64,000 nt of DNA from Arcticibacter eurypsychrophilus (lineage in GTDB: Bacteria > Bacteroidota > Bacteroidia > Sphingobacteriales > Sphingobacteriaceae): positions 79,650 to 143,649 of the forward strand of contig NZ_MDFN01000009.1 of NCBI RefSeq assembly GCF_001730525.1. The letters run 5' to 3'. This document shows positions 16,733-26,378 of this stretch, piece by piece. The translations under genes were made by a program, and so were the position numbers. The notes under the pieces were generated by a model that worked only from the letters and a program-made list of their open reading frames with translations, was not told the origin of the DNA and searched no databases. Each line of letters opens with the position of its first letter. Positions within the stretch are counted from its first letter, which is position 1.

Positions 16733-18262
16733 ATGAAGAAAATCTTACTATCCTGCTTCCTGCTAACCGCACTGATTGGTTGCAAAAAAGACAAACAGAC
16801 AGACCCTATTATCAATGAAGATGCGTCAACATTTACTGAAAGCGGATCTTTTGATGTTGGAGAAACCGGAGCAGCAGAAATCAGTGCCTTCGACCCCACA
16901 ACAAATAGACTATTTGTAGTTAGGAATGAGAAAGAAGGTCTGGCAAGTCAACTGAATCAAATTGAAGTGATTGATTTCACAAATCCTTCAGCCATGAAAT
17001 CCATCGGCTCAATTGCCATGCTTCCTTTTGGTGGAGCGGTGAATAGCCTTTCCGTTTCTGATGGAAAACTTGCTGCAGCCATCCAATCAACAGACAAACA
17101 GGCAAATGGTAAAATAGTCGTATTTAAAACCAGTGATTACAGTGTGATTGCTCAAATTACAGTAGGTGCATTGCCTGATATGGTTACTTTTTCCAGCGAT
17201 GGCAAGTATATTATATCTGCCAATGAAGGGGAACCTAATACCACTTATACAAATGATCCTTTAGGTACGGTATCCATAATTTCTGTAAATGATAATTATG
17301 CAGTCACCACGCTTGACTTCTCTTCTATGGCCTCACAGCTTCCCGCTTTAAAGCTCAAAGGTTTCCGCATATTCGGACCCGGTCTTAATTTCGTAAAAGA
17401 CATCGAGCCGGAATACATTACCATCTCCGCAGATTCTAAAACGGCGTGGGTAACGCTTCAGGAAAATAACGCCATTGCTAAAATAGATATCGTCTCGAAA
17501 ACCATTACAAACATCTTTCCCTTAGGATTTAAGAATTACAATACTGATGGTAATGAAATAGACCCTAGTGATTTGGATGGCGGCTATAAACCTGCCAAAT
17601 GGAACGTAAAAGGCATGTATCTTCCCGATGGAATAGCCGTGATTGAAAATAACGGTACACCATATTTATTTACAGCAAATGAAGGTGATTCAAGAGAATA
17701 TGATGGCTTCACAGAGATGTTACGCGTAAAAAACAAGGATATAAAACTAGATCCTACTGCTTTTCCTGATGCAGCCACATTGAAAATGGATGCGAATTTA
17801 GGCAGACTAAATGTGACCACCACATTAGGCGATACAGACAAAGATGGAGACATGGACGAATTATATTCTCTAGGATCCCGTTCGTTTAGCATTTGGAATG
17901 GTAATGATGGGACCCAGGTGTTTGACAGCAAAAATGAGCTGGATGCCAAATGTGTTGCTGCCTCAGTATATGATGATGGCAGAAGTGACGATAAAAGTGT
18001 AGAGCCTGAGGGCATCACTATCGGAACCGTAGGAAGTAAAAAAATAGCTTTTGTAGGAATGGAACGCGCTGATGCTGTAGCGGTATACGATCTAACAACA
18101 CCCACTAAACCTGTGTTTTTACAATTACTTAAATGCGGAGATGCCCCCGAAGGTGTTCTATTTATTCCTGCTAAAGATAGCCCAACAAAAAAGAGCTTAT
18201 TAGTGGTTAGTAGCGAAGGCGATGGTGTAATTAAAATATATACCCCGAATACCATATTGTAA
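16733..18262 (+). CDS. Lipoprotein with choice-of-anchor I domain (beta-propeller)
   Basis: A 509-residue lipoprotein with lipobox LIGC (Cys at about 17) followed by KKDKQTD. The rest is a WD/YVTN-like beta-propeller with family motifs GAAEISAFDPTTNRLFVV, SDGKYIISANEGEPNTTY, LEPE-like EPEYITISADSKTAWVTLQ and FTANEGDSREYDGF, matching the choice-of-anchor I domain often found in alkaline-phosphatase-like or surface proteins. EGDxREYD probably binds Ca2+. It is monocistronic. The function is not known; surface-exposed or periplasmic location is predicted from the lipobox. Confidence 0.82.
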   Translation: MKKILLSCFLLTALIGCKKDKQTDPIINEDASTFTESGSFDVGETGAAEISAFDPTTNRLFVVRNEKEGLASQLNQIEVIDFTNPSAMKSIGSIAMLPFGGAVNSLSVSDGKLAAAIQSTDKQANGKIVVFKTSDYSVIAQITVGALPDMVTFSSDGKYIISANEGEPNTTYTNDPLGTVSIISVNDNYAVTTLDFSSMASQLPALKLKGFRIFGPGLNFVKDIEPEYITISADSKTAWVTLQENNAIAKIDIVSKTITNIFPLGFKNYNTDGNEIDPSDLDGGYKPAKWNVKGMYLPDGIAVIENNGTPYLFTANEGDSREYDGFTEMLRVKNKDIKLDPTAFPDAATLKMDANLGRLNVTTTLGDTDKDGDMDELYSLGSRSFSIWNGNDGTQVFDSKNELDAKCVAASVYDDGRSDDKSVEPEGITIGTVGSKKIAFVGMERADAVAVYDLTTPTKPVFLQLLKCGDAPEGVLFIPAKDSPTKKSLLVVSSEGDGVIKIYTPNTIL

Positions 18263-18326
18263 CATGTAATCGATGTGAAAATATCTGAACACAAAGATCC
18301 CCCCTCCCAAACTGCTTTTAGTTGAT

Positions 18327-18508
18327 CTAAAATAAGAAATACACTTGATTTATGTCAATCACGTAGTTTGTGGGATGCAGTATGATTTAATGCGATTTAA
18401 GGTTTCAGGAGTGATACCCAGGTAGGATGCAATTAAATTCTGAAGAATTCTTTGAAAAATGGTTGGATTACTTTCGGCCAGTCGCACATATTTCCCATCC
18501 GCAGAGTG
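18327..18508 (-). pseudogene. Relic of a Crp/Fnr-family regulator (C-terminal HTH)
   Basis: On the minus strand 18508-18359 a 49-codon stretch reads YVRLAESNPTIFQRILQNLI and ASYLGITPETLNRIK before a TGA. This is the winged-helix end of a Bacteroidota Crp/Fnr regulator. One frame over, the sequence continues VIDINQVYFLF to a TAG at 18327-18329, matching the usual IDxNQV tail, so a frameshift separates the last residues. Further upstream only disrupted sequence with several stops remains and the cyclic-nucleotide-binding domain is gone. Nothing else occupies the 387-bp gap. Confidence 0.65.
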
Positions 18509-18649
18509 TGGTGGAGCTTACTAAGCTACGCTTGATGTCACCAATATTAATCATATTAAATGAACCATGTACAATCCCGGAGCAAAGTCAAACTCAACAG
18601 AAATCTTAGAAGATACCTTTTCACCATAAAAGTATCTTCCAGGATTGAA

Positions 18650-19849
18650 TTAGAAGTTATACAAAAAGCCAAAGTTTACACGAGAAGCAGGCAAACTTTT
18701 ATTAGGATCTTGAGCATATTCTAATGTCTTTTTACCCCAAAGAAATTCGGCTCCTACGGTAAAACTTGGTACAACATCATACATAATGTTTCCACCTGCA
18801 TACTGGTTTAGCATGGATTCCCATCCTAAAGAGCCATCCTTACCGTTAAATTTATTGTACGAAGCAATAAATAAAGTATGTATTTGATTGCTCCAGTAAT
18901 GCTGATAAGAGGCATAACCTGCATTTACAGGAAGTAATGAAAGTTTTGATGCATCAAACCGGTCAACTGAACCGTCCAAACCACTTCCACCAACGGAAAG
19001 GAAGTAATCAGTTATTCCTTTTCCAAGATTAAACTGGAACTGAAAGTTATTTCTTTTATCAGCACCGGCAAACAGATTTACCATTGCACTTACGCCATAA
19101 CCATCAGACGAATTAAAGCTATCATTAGCACCGTAGCCTATGCTACGATAAATACCGGCAACTTTAATAAAACCTGGTTTTAAATTATATTTTAATGTGG
19201 CAATAAAATCAGGTAAGCGGCGCGGTTCATAATAAATACTGCTATTTTCAGGAACGGTATAATCATATAAGCGTCTTGGCTCCATAACCTCTAAAGCAAG
19301 TTCTGTTTGCAATTTAGAAGTTAAATTGCCTGTATATCTGATCATTGGACGACGGGATTCTACCATACCCGTTGGGCCATCCCAATCAAACAGACTTGAA
19401 GGCCACATGTCTGCATCACCAAAAGTACTCCAGGTTTGACCTAATAAAAAATTATCGTACTGTACAAATGCATGACGGATACGGAAAGTAGATTTATTAT
19501 CGGGTCCGCCTTCAAAATCACCTTCTATACGTGCGAATACTTCTTTCCCATCTTTGAAACGGCGAGTACCGTCAAATCTGATCTGTGTCTGACGCATATC
19601 TACCCATATTCCTGGACGGTCTTTTCCATCAACATCATTATTATGAATTCCAAATGTGCTGTTTCCATGCAAATTTCCTTTGATATCATAAATGCCATTA
19701 AACTTTAATCTTCCTTTTAAAACAGCCTCAAACTCTGGTTTACCGTTAATTGAGTCTTTGGATGAATAATTTAATAATTGCGCATTAGCCCCAGAAGTAA
19801 AAATCATAAAAGAAACGATTACCAAGGCTTTGAAAATATTTATTCTCAT
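18650..19849 (-). CDS. DcaP-like outer-membrane porin
   Basis: A 399-residue outer-membrane beta-barrel with a signal peptide (ends SGANAQ, about 24). The DcaP signature is the block RQTQIRFDGTRRFKDGKEVF followed by EGDF and the loop LGQTWSTFGDADMWPSS, and the chain ends in an aromatic (FLYNF). DcaP porins form trimers for dicarboxylates or small acidic solutes. It is the last gene of the dcuB-aspA-ansB unit, 15 bp after the asparaginase stop, so it plausibly lets aspartate, asparagine or fumarate across the outer membrane. Confidence 0.8.
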   Translation of the reverse strand: MRINIFKALVIVSFMIFTSGANAQLLNYSSKDSINGKPEFEAVLKGRLKFNGIYDIKGNLHGNSTFGIHNNDVDGKDRPGIWVDMRQTQIRFDGTRRFKDGKEVFARIEGDFEGGPDNKSTFRIRHAFVQYDNFLLGQTWSTFGDADMWPSSLFDWDGPTGMVESRRPMIRYTGNLTSKLQTELALEVMEPRRLYDYTVPENSSIYYEPRRLPDFIATLKYNLKPGFIKVAGIYRSIGYGANDSFNSSDGYGVSAMVNLFAGADKRNNFQFQFNLGKGITDYFLSVGGSGLDGSVDRFDASKLSLLPVNAGYASYQHYWSNQIHTLFIASYNKFNGKDGSLGWESMLNQYAGGNIMYDVVPSFTVGAEFLWGKKTLEYAQDPNKSLPASRVNFGFLYNF

Positions 19850-19864
19850 GATTAGTGTATAAAA

Positions 19865-20932
19865 CTAGTATTCGAAAAAGTATTGTTGAATTTTATCACG
19901 ATTGGTGGTTTTCAACAAAGCCAACTGCAATAAGACGCGAGCTTTTTGAGGATTCAAATCTTCAGAAGCAATAAAACCTAAAGCTTTGTCATCCACTTCA
20001 GAATCAATAGTTGTCCGGCCGCTAAATACACGGGAAGAACGAACTACTACAACCCCTTTAGCCACTGCTCTTTTCAAAGCTTCTTCTGCTTCAGGATACA
20101 AGTTGCCATTTCCCACACCAGCCATAACTATACCTTTTGAACCTGAACTTACAAAGGCGTCGATAGCAGTTGCGGTCATATTAGCATAGCCATATACAAT
20201 ATCAACCTTAGGTAATTTAGTAAATCTTTCATTGCTGAATTCACTTCTAAGCGTGTGCTTGCGTGTAGAAGAATAATAATAATCTGGTTTGCCATTAAAA
20301 ATAAAACCTACCGGTCCAAAGTTTGAAGAACCAAAAGCCTCCAATCCTGTAGTGTTTGTTTTAGTTACATCACGTGCCGCATATATTTTTTCATTCATAG
20401 CTTGCAATACACCCATCCCGTTTGATTTAGGATCAGCCGCAATCGCAACTGCATCATATAGGTTTTTAGGGCCATCCGCAGAAAGTGCTGTTGCCGATCT
20501 CATCGCTCCAACCAGCACTACCGGCTTATTGCTTTTTACCGTTAAGGTAAGAAAGTAAGCGGTTTCTTCTTGTGTATCAGTTCCATGAGTGACAACAATA
20601 CCATCCACATCTTTCCTGCCAAGCAGTTCATTAATCCTCGACACAAGCTTTATCCAGACTTCATCATTCATGGCCTGGCTGCCAATCTGTGCCACCTGCT
20701 CTCCTTTAACATTCGCAAGCTTATGGATATCAGGCACTGCATTTAACAGTTGATCAATTGGTAATTTCCCGGCAGTGTAACGAGTGTCTGTACTACCAGC
20801 CTGGCCAACCCCGGCAATAGTTCCTCCTGTAGCCAAAATCATAATATTATGCTTTTGAGCCAGTGTAATAGTGAAGATTGCAAGGTTGAAGATGATAGTA
20901 ATCATCAACTTCTTAATTTCTAAAGATTTCAT
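19865..20932 (-). CDS. ansB: Type II (periplasmic) L-asparaginase
   Basis: Hydrolyses asparagine to aspartate and ammonia. The 355-residue precursor has a signal segment at about 8-25 (ends TLAQ), placing it in the periplasm. The catalytic threonine motif ATGGTIAG is at 34-41 and the second motif THGTDTQEETAYFL begins at about 115. The conserved K and the VVLVGAMRSA block follow. It lies 12 bp downstream of aspA. Aspartate made outside could be imported by DcuB and deaminated inside. Confidence 0.93.
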   Translation of the reverse strand: MKSLEIKKLMITIIFNLAIFTITLAQKHNIMILATGGTIAGVGQAGSTDTRYTAGKLPIDQLLNAVPDIHKLANVKGEQVAQIGSQAMNDEVWIKLVSRINELLGRKDVDGIVVTHGTDTQEETAYFLTLTVKSNKPVVLVGAMRSATALSADGPKNLYDAVAIAADPKSNGMGVLQAMNEKIYAARDVTKTNTTGLEAFGSSNFGPVGFIFNGKPDYYYSSTRKHTLRSEFSNERFTKLPKVDIVYGYANMTATAIDAFVSSGSKGIVMAGVGNGNLYPEAEEALKRAVAKGVVVVRSSRVFSGRTTIDSEVDDKALGFIASEDLNPQKARVLLQLALLKTTNRDKIQQYFFEY

Positions 20933-20944
20933 ATTTATTATTGT

Positions 20945-22357
20945 TTAGCTATTAATGAATACAGGGTGAATCATATTTTCGATGGAATATATTTCTTCCC
21001 ATTTTTCCTGGGTGATGTAGTGATACTCTAACACCGCAATATCATGTACAGACTTACCTGTTGCAAGCGCTTCCTTAGCGATCAGTGCACATGTTTCGTA
21101 TCCTAGAATAGGGTTAAGCGCTGTAACTATTCCGATGCTGTTCATTACAGCTCGAAGACACACATCTTCATTGGCTGTAATACCATCTACACATTTGGAT
21201 TGTAATGTGTAGCACGCGTTTTCCATGTACGTCAGCATGGTAAATAAGCTAAAGCCGATTACCGGTTCCATCACATTTAATTGTAATTGTCCGGCTTCAG
21301 CTGCCATCGTAATTGTCATGTCAGCACCAATAACATAATAAGCTGTTTGATTGACTACTTCAGGTATTACCGGGTTTACTTTCCCTGGCATAATAGATGA
21401 TCCCGGCTGCATTTTAGGCAAATTGATTTCATTCAGACCAGTACGCGGGCCGGAAGACAATAGCCTCAAGTCATTACATATCTTGGAGATTTTAACAGCA
21501 CATCTCTTAATTGTTCCAGATAGCTGAACATAAGCTCCTGTATCTGAGGTTGCTTCTATTAAATCTTCAGAAAGAGATAAGGGCATTCCAGTAATTTCTT
21601 TTAAATACCGGGTCACTATTTCAGGATAACCTTTAGGCGTATTTATAGCAGTACCTATAGCTGTAGCACCCATGTTAATCTCTGTGATCAGATTTTGTGC
21701 CTCCCTCATTCTTAAAATATCTTCCTTTATCGTAGTTGACCAGCCATTAAATTCAGCACCCAGAGTCATTGGTACTGCATCCTGAAGCTGGGTGCGTCCC
21801 ATTTTTAAGACTCTGCTAAACTCTTTACCTTTGCGTTCAAAAGATTCGCTCAAAGCTTCCATCGACTTGGTAAACCTATTTATCTTATTGTAAAGTGCTA
21901 TTCTGAAAGCAGTAGGATAGGCATCATTGGTGCTTTGCGAAAAGTTAACATGGTTATTGGGATGAAGAAATTCATATTGACCTTTTTCTTTCCCCAGGTA
22001 TTCCAGTCCGATATTTGCGATCACCTCATTGGCGTTCATATTAACCGATGTTCCTGCTCCCCCTTGGATCATATCTGAAGGAAATTGATCTAAGTATTTT
22101 AAAGCAATGAGTTTATCACTGCCAAAACAGATTGCTTCAGCAATTTTAGAATCGATTGCACCGCAATCTTTATTGGCCATTGCTGCGGCCTTTTTAACAT
22201 AACCCAAAGCCTGGATTAATAGCGGTTCCTGCGAAATAGGAATTCCAGTAATATGGAAATTCTCAATTGCCCTCAACGTCTGGATTCCGTAAAACATAGT
22301 ATTATCAATTTCTTTTTCTCCAAGAGAGTCATGCTCTATTCTTGTTTTTTTTTCCAT
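20945..22357 (-). CDS. aspA: Aspartate ammonia-lyase
   Basis: Converts aspartate to fumarate plus ammonia in the cytoplasm. The 470-residue protein shows the fumarase/aspartase superfamily blocks GAGTSVNMNANEV (100-112), FSQSTNDAYPTA (139-150), the TAIGTAIN strand and the catalytic loop signature GSSIMPGKVNP (319-329). FYGIQTLRAIENFHI at the N-terminus favours AspA over fumarase. It is 70 bp downstream of dcuB in the same direction, forming an asparagine/aspartate catabolic or fumarate-supplying operon. Confidence 0.94.
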   Translation of the reverse strand: MEKKTRIEHDSLGEKEIDNTMFYGIQTLRAIENFHITGIPISQEPLLIQALGYVKKAAAMANKDCGAIDSKIAEAICFGSDKLIALKYLDQFPSDMIQGGAGTSVNMNANEVIANIGLEYLGKEKGQYEFLHPNNHVNFSQSTNDAYPTAFRIALYNKINRFTKSMEALSESFERKGKEFSRVLKMGRTQLQDAVPMTLGAEFNGWSTTIKEDILRMREAQNLITEINMGATAIGTAINTPKGYPEIVTRYLKEITGMPLSLSEDLIEATSDTGAYVQLSGTIKRCAVKISKICNDLRLLSSGPRTGLNEINLPKMQPGSSIMPGKVNPVIPEVVNQTAYYVIGADMTITMAAEAGQLQLNVMEPVIGFSLFTMLTYMENACYTLQSKCVDGITANEDVCLRAVMNSIGIVTALNPILGYETCALIAKEALATGKSVHDIAVLEYHYITQEKWEEIYSIENMIHPVFINS

Positions 22358-22427
22358 GATGAACTAAATAAAAATTATTGTTTAACTTTTTGTTGACTGT
22401 ATAAGAGTAGCGGACTTGAATATGGCC

Positions 22428-23762
22428 TTAAATACCAAATAAGAATACCATTAAAAATCCTATAGCCACTGCTGTAACTGTTGATATAATGCCTGGTAGC
22501 ATAAAACTATGATTAAGCACATACTTACCTATACGGGTAGTGCCGGTTTTGTCAAAACCTATTGCGGCAATAATGGTAGGGTAGTTGGGAATAAAAAAAT
22601 ACCCGTTTACTGATGGGAACATGGCGATAAGGAAACCTGCCGGGATACCTAATGCGACACCCAATGGCATCATCGCCCTTATAGTTGCTGCCTGACTAAA
22701 AAGTAAAATAGACATCACAAATAGTGCAATGGCAAAAGTCCAGGGCGCTTCAAGAACCATCTCCTTAATTCCACTTTCAATAAAAATATAATTTCCCTTA
22801 ATAAAGGTATCACCCATCCAGGCCACACCGAAAATGGCAATTACCGCTTCATTTCCAGCCTTAAAAATATTTCCAGATGATACAGTCGATACTTTGACTT
22901 TTGAAATTAAAAGAATGAGGGCAGCTGCGCTCATCATGACCATTTCTATAATGGTTACCATCGAAATGGAGGCCATTACTCCATTTTCACCTTCCCATGA
23001 GGGTCTTAACGAAGGTATAGCACCAAAGAGAACGATTACAAAAACGGCTGTAAGAAAAACTAAAACAGAAATCTTAGCTGTTCCCGGAATCTCAGACGTG
23101 TTTACGGATTTAGCGTCCTCATTAATCATCTTTACAAAATCAGGGTCTTTCAGCTTTTCATTGAATATAGGATCATCTTTAAGCTCAACTCCAATCTTGT
23201 TAATTATGAAAGCGGAAATTAATACCCCTATCAGTGTTGCAGGAATGCTAATCTTTAAAATATCAAAAATTTCTATTCCCTGAGGGGCTAATAAAGCAGC
23301 AAGTGCCACTGTTGCCGCAGTAATTGGACTTGCCGTGATGGCCTGCTGGGAAGCAATTACAGAAACGCTTAACGGACGTTCTGGGCGAATACCTGTTTTA
23401 GTGGCCAGTTCAGAAATGATTGGTAATATAGAATAAGCAATATGACCTGTACCCGCTACAAAGGTAAAAATATAGCACACCAGAGGGGCTACAAAAGTTA
23501 TGCGCTTGGGATTTTTCCTGAGCATCTTTTCAGCCAGCGCTACCATGTATGCTAACCCTTGAGATGCTTGTAATGCCGCTGAAGCAGAAATCACAGCAAT
23601 GATGATCAACATAACATCTATGGGAGGAGTGGTGGGCTCAAGATTAAAGCCAAAAGTTAAAATCACTAAGCCTACAGCTCCCATAACGCCTAATCCTATA
23701 CCCCCGATCCTGGCTCCAACAAATATGGCCGCCAATACAACTAAAAGCTCGAAATAAAACAT
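22428..23762 (-). CDS. dcuB: Anaerobic C4-dicarboxylate transporter, DcuB type
   Basis: A 444-residue inner-membrane antiporter with about ten to twelve hydrophobic helices. TPPIDVMLIIIAVISASAAL and GTGHIAYSILPII match E. coli DcuB more closely than DcuA. RPERPLSVSVIASQQAITASP is the conserved central motif. Dcu carriers exchange external fumarate or aspartate for internal succinate. First gene of the operon, with a 325-bp AT-rich leader region upstream. The gene content indicates aspartate uptake coupled to fumarate respiration or nitrogen acquisition. Confidence 0.9.
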   Translation of the reverse strand: MFYFELLVVLAAIFVGARIGGIGLGVMGAVGLVILTFGFNLEPTTPPIDVMLIIIAVISASAALQASQGLAYMVALAEKMLRKNPKRITFVAPLVCYIFTFVAGTGHIAYSILPIISELATKTGIRPERPLSVSVIASQQAITASPITAATVALAALLAPQGIEIFDILKISIPATLIGVLISAFIINKIGVELKDDPIFNEKLKDPDFVKMINEDAKSVNTSEIPGTAKISVLVFLTAVFVIVLFGAIPSLRPSWEGENGVMASISMVTIIEMVMMSAAALILLISKVKVSTVSSGNIFKAGNEAVIAIFGVAWMGDTFIKGNYIFIESGIKEMVLEAPWTFAIALFVMSILLFSQAATIRAMMPLGVALGIPAGFLIAMFPSVNGYFFIPNYPTIIAAIGFDKTGTTRIGKYVLNHSFMLPGIISTVTAVAIGFLMVFLFGI

Positions 23763-24087
23763 ATATAATATTAGGTTTAAAGAATAAATTTTTGGACTTG
23801 TTGAATTGCTAACACAAGCAACATGTTATTTATCTTTCAATGTTGGGGACAAAGCTATTTAATAAATAAGGAAAGAAATATGACAACAATCATTATAAAA
23901 ATTAATTAAATACTATTAATTTATTTTATTAATTAAACACATAAGGCCTTAATAATAACTTACTGCTTTAAAGCGAGAAGATTTTAGAGTCTTCAGACGG
24001 TGCCGAATTTCATGAAAGACATAAGGCCTAATCACGAAAACATAAATACCAGAATCAGTGTTATTTAACTACCTATGAATAACACTT
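23763..24087. promoter_or_regulatory. Divergent control region between dcuB and the small membrane protein
   Basis: A 325-bp AT-rich stretch without a gene. It carries the palindrome AACATGTT near 23819-23826 and an 11-bp direct repeat ACATAAGGCCT at 23939-23949 and 24019-24029, 80 bp apart. It must hold the promoters of both flanking units. I could not place a convincing promoter consensus. Confidence 0.4.
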
Positions 24088-24324
24088 ATGAAAGCAACAA
24101 CAGCCGTAATTATAGCAACGCTATATCTAATTGTCTACGTGATTCTGTTTCAAACAGAAATGTCGACCACTATCCTCTCCTATCTATTTTTAACCTCCCC
24201 ATTTCTCATGATCTGGCTCGTATACACCGTACTAAAAGATGATCACGAACAGTATCCTGAATTAGGGGAAGATCAAGAATGGGGCTATCGTGATAAACCC
24301 AAAGATAAACTGGATCGATTTTAA
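24088..24324 (+). CDS. Small two-helix membrane protein
   Basis: A 78-residue protein with hydrophobic helices at about 6-22 and 29-48 and a charged tail containing YPELGEDQEWGYRDK. Similar small proteins ending in PEL-x-x-x-EWGYRD occur, to my recollection, in Sphingobacteriaceae without known function. It converges on tspO, the two stop codons sharing the bases TTAA at 24321-24324. Codon usage looks genuine and the tail is well ordered, so I treat it as a real gene. Confidence 0.65.
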   Translation: MKATTAVIIATLYLIVYVILFQTEMSTTILSYLFLTSPFLMIWLVYTVLKDDHEQYPELGEDQEWGYRDKPKDKLDRF

Positions 24325-24791
24325 TTCAAATGGAAAATGGCTGCGTTTAATGCCATCGCAAAAGTCACCCACAGAAAATAAGGAATCTGAATCAGACCAA
24401 TCCAGGGTTTCAATCCATAAGAAACGCGAATCCAGATAATTAGGCTTAACCACAAAAGCACAATATCGACTAAAGCGGTTGCCGGACTCTGCATGTAAAA
24501 GAAAAAGAAACTCCAGCAAAAATTTAGAATCAGTTGGATGACGAAGTATTGCTTAGCCTGATGGTTTGTCTGGCTCTTTAACTTCCAGATCGCATATCCG
24601 CTTACCCCCATTATGATATATAAAATAATCCATACCGGAGCAAAAACACCATTAGGTGGATTGAAAAATGGTTTATTTAAAGTAGGATACCATGACTGGA
24701 TACTGCTTTGAGTAAAAAAAGAGGCCGCCAGGCCCGTAAATAATGGCGCAATACTCGCCAGCAGTAATGCACCAAAACGTTTAGCCTTCAT
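24321..24791 (-). CDS. tspO: TspO/MBR-family membrane protein
   Basis: A 156-residue five-helix inner- or outer-membrane protein of the translocator/peripheral benzodiazepine receptor family, which binds porphyrins and steroids. The hallmarks are WYPTLNKPFFNPPNGVFAPVW at about 34-54, GVSGYAIW and the Trp-rich fourth helix NFCWSFFFFYMQSP. Length matches the family. The gene follows the antiporter gene by only 6 bp, so the two may be co-transcribed. The role in light or oxidative stress is known for other bacteria, not shown here. Confidence 0.92.
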   Translation of the reverse strand: MKAKRFGALLLASIAPLFTGLAASFFTQSSIQSWYPTLNKPFFNPPNGVFAPVWIILYIIMGVSGYAIWKLKSQTNHQAKQYFVIQLILNFCWSFFFFYMQSPATALVDIVLLWLSLIIWIRVSYGLKPWIGLIQIPYFLWVTFAMALNAAIFHLN

Positions 24792-24797
24792 ATTAAT

Positions 24798-26378
24798 TTA
24801 ATGAAATATAGTTTTAATTTTTTCTTCCTCCAGATCTAGTAACCCCTGATATTTTTTTACCATTTCTTCATCTGTTTCCAAACTCTTATTTAATTCCAAA
24901 AGTGTAGCCCTTTGCTTTTTTAATATGTACAAATAGATTTTTCGATACTCTTTTTGCTCCGCTGTCCCATCAAATTCCACCAGTAACATATCACTTTCCA
25001 ATCTTTCCTTTAATTGTTGCAAGTGCGTGTTGCTGCTCATAATCCCGGCATGTTCATCTTGCAAGTATTTCAAACTTACTTCAGCTAGTTTCTTCCTGAT
25101 CATTAACTCCTGTTCTTCCGGGGGCATATAATGATCGGGGTCGTCCATGTTTACCCATTTGATCACTAAAGGAAGGGTTAATCCATGTAAAACTAGTGTG
25201 AGTAAGATTACTGTAAACGTAATGAAAAGGATTAGATTTCTTTGCGGAAAAGTAGTGCCATTACTCAACATTAGTGGAATAGATAATGCTGCCGCTAAAG
25301 ATACCACACCGCGCATTCCTGCCCAGCCAATAATTATCGGCCCTTTCCAGCCCGGCCTGTTGTCTTCAGTCTTAATAAAGCGACTGATAAACATGGTAAA
25401 AGCGGATACACCAAGGGAACAAATGATTCGGGTTACAATCAGCACAGCTGTAATCAGACATCCATAATAAATAGCCTGACCCAAACTAACAGAACCTAAT
25501 TGTGAAACAATTACAGGCAGCTCGAGTCCTATTAGTAAAAAAACCACCCCGTTTAACAGAAATCCAAAAGCTGCCCATACATTAGTTGCCCGAGTACGGC
25601 TACTATGACTCAAAAAATTATGACTTCGTTCCGATAAAAACAGTGCTCCGCTTACAACCGCAATCACCCCTGATACATGAAAGTTTTCGGCTACCAGATA
25701 CATCACATAAGGCGTTGTCAGCGTAAGGACGATATCAATATTTGAATCTGTGGGAAGCCATCTATGTGCCGCGAAATAAAGCATTCCAACTGCAACCCCA
25801 ATAAGGACACCCATTACAATCACCCAAACGAAACTTAGTGCTGCTTCATAATATATAAAAGTACCTGAACTCACAGCGACTAACGCAAAGCGATACACGA
25901 TCAAACTGGAAGCATCATTGAGCAGACTCTCCCCTTCCAATACCACACTAATCCGCCTCGGAACCTTCACATGCTTTAAAATAGAGGTAGCTGATACAGC
26001 GTCCGGTGGCGAAATAATTCCCCCTAATAAAAACCCAAGGGCCAGCGTAAATCCTGGAATGAGGGTACTTGATACCAGTGCAATAACAAACGAAGTAATA
26101 AGTACTATTGGAAACGCGAAACCACTGATCACCCTTCTCCAGCGCCATAGATTCTTCCAGGAAGCATACCATGCCGCATCATAAAGGAGCGGAGGAAGGA
26201 AGATTATAAACATCAGCTCTGGATTTACTTTCATTTCCGGCAAACCGGGAAGAAAACTAAGCGCCAGACCGCCCAATACCAGTATCACCGGATAGGTAAC
26301 TTTGAGCCAATCTGATAACATAACTAGAAGTAAGAGCGCTAAAATCAGGGATATATATAAAATGGATGTATCTACCAT
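24798..26378 (-). CDS. CPA1-family Na+/H+ antiporter
   Basis: A 526-residue inner-membrane cation/proton exchanger with about twelve transmembrane helices up to residue 420 and a charged cytoplasmic C-terminal coiled segment. Family motifs are FIIFLPPLLYDAAW (about 57-70), ISPPDAVSAT (122-131), LEGESLLNDASSL (147-159) and GWAGMRGVVSLAAALSIP. The GMRG Arg and the ND pair are typical of NhaP/NHE proteins. It provides pH and sodium homeostasis. First gene of a likely two-gene unit with tspO. Confidence 0.9.
   Translation of the reverse strand: MVDTSILYISLILALLLLVMLSDWLKVTYPVILVLGGLALSFLPGLPEMKVNPELMFIIFLPPLLYDAAWYASWKNLWRWRRVISGFAFPIVLITSFVIALVSSTLIPGFTLALGFLLGGIISPPDAVSATSILKHVKVPRRISVVLEGESLLNDASSLIVYRFALVAVSSGTFIYYEAALSFVWVIVMGVLIGVAVGMLYFAAHRWLPTDSNIDIVLTLTTPYVMYLVAENFHVSGVIAVVSGALFLSERSHNFLSHSSRTRATNVWAAFGFLLNGVVFLLIGLELPVIVSQLGSVSLGQAIYYGCLITAVLIVTRIICSLGVSAFTMFISRFIKTEDNRPGWKGPIIIGWAGMRGVVSLAAALSIPLMLSNGTTFPQRNLILFITFTVILLTLVLHGLTLPLVIKWVNMDDPDHYMPPEEQELMIRKKLAEVSLKYLQDEHAGIMSSNTHLQQLKERLESDMLLVEFDGTAEQKEYRKIYLYILKKQRATLLELNKSLETDEEMVKKYQGLLDLEEEKIKTIFH

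Noticed and set aside
17584..18294. Long minus-strand open frame (236 codons) over the choice-of-anchor I gene
   Set aside because: It lies antisense to a clear lipoprotein gene, has a Ser/Pro-rich composition without domain motifs, and is best explained as a shadow frame.
18427..18609. 60-codon plus-strand frame with LNSEEFFEKWLDYFRPV
   Set aside because: It is the opposite strand of the Crp/Fnr relic; the minus-strand reading gives the recognised HTH sequence.
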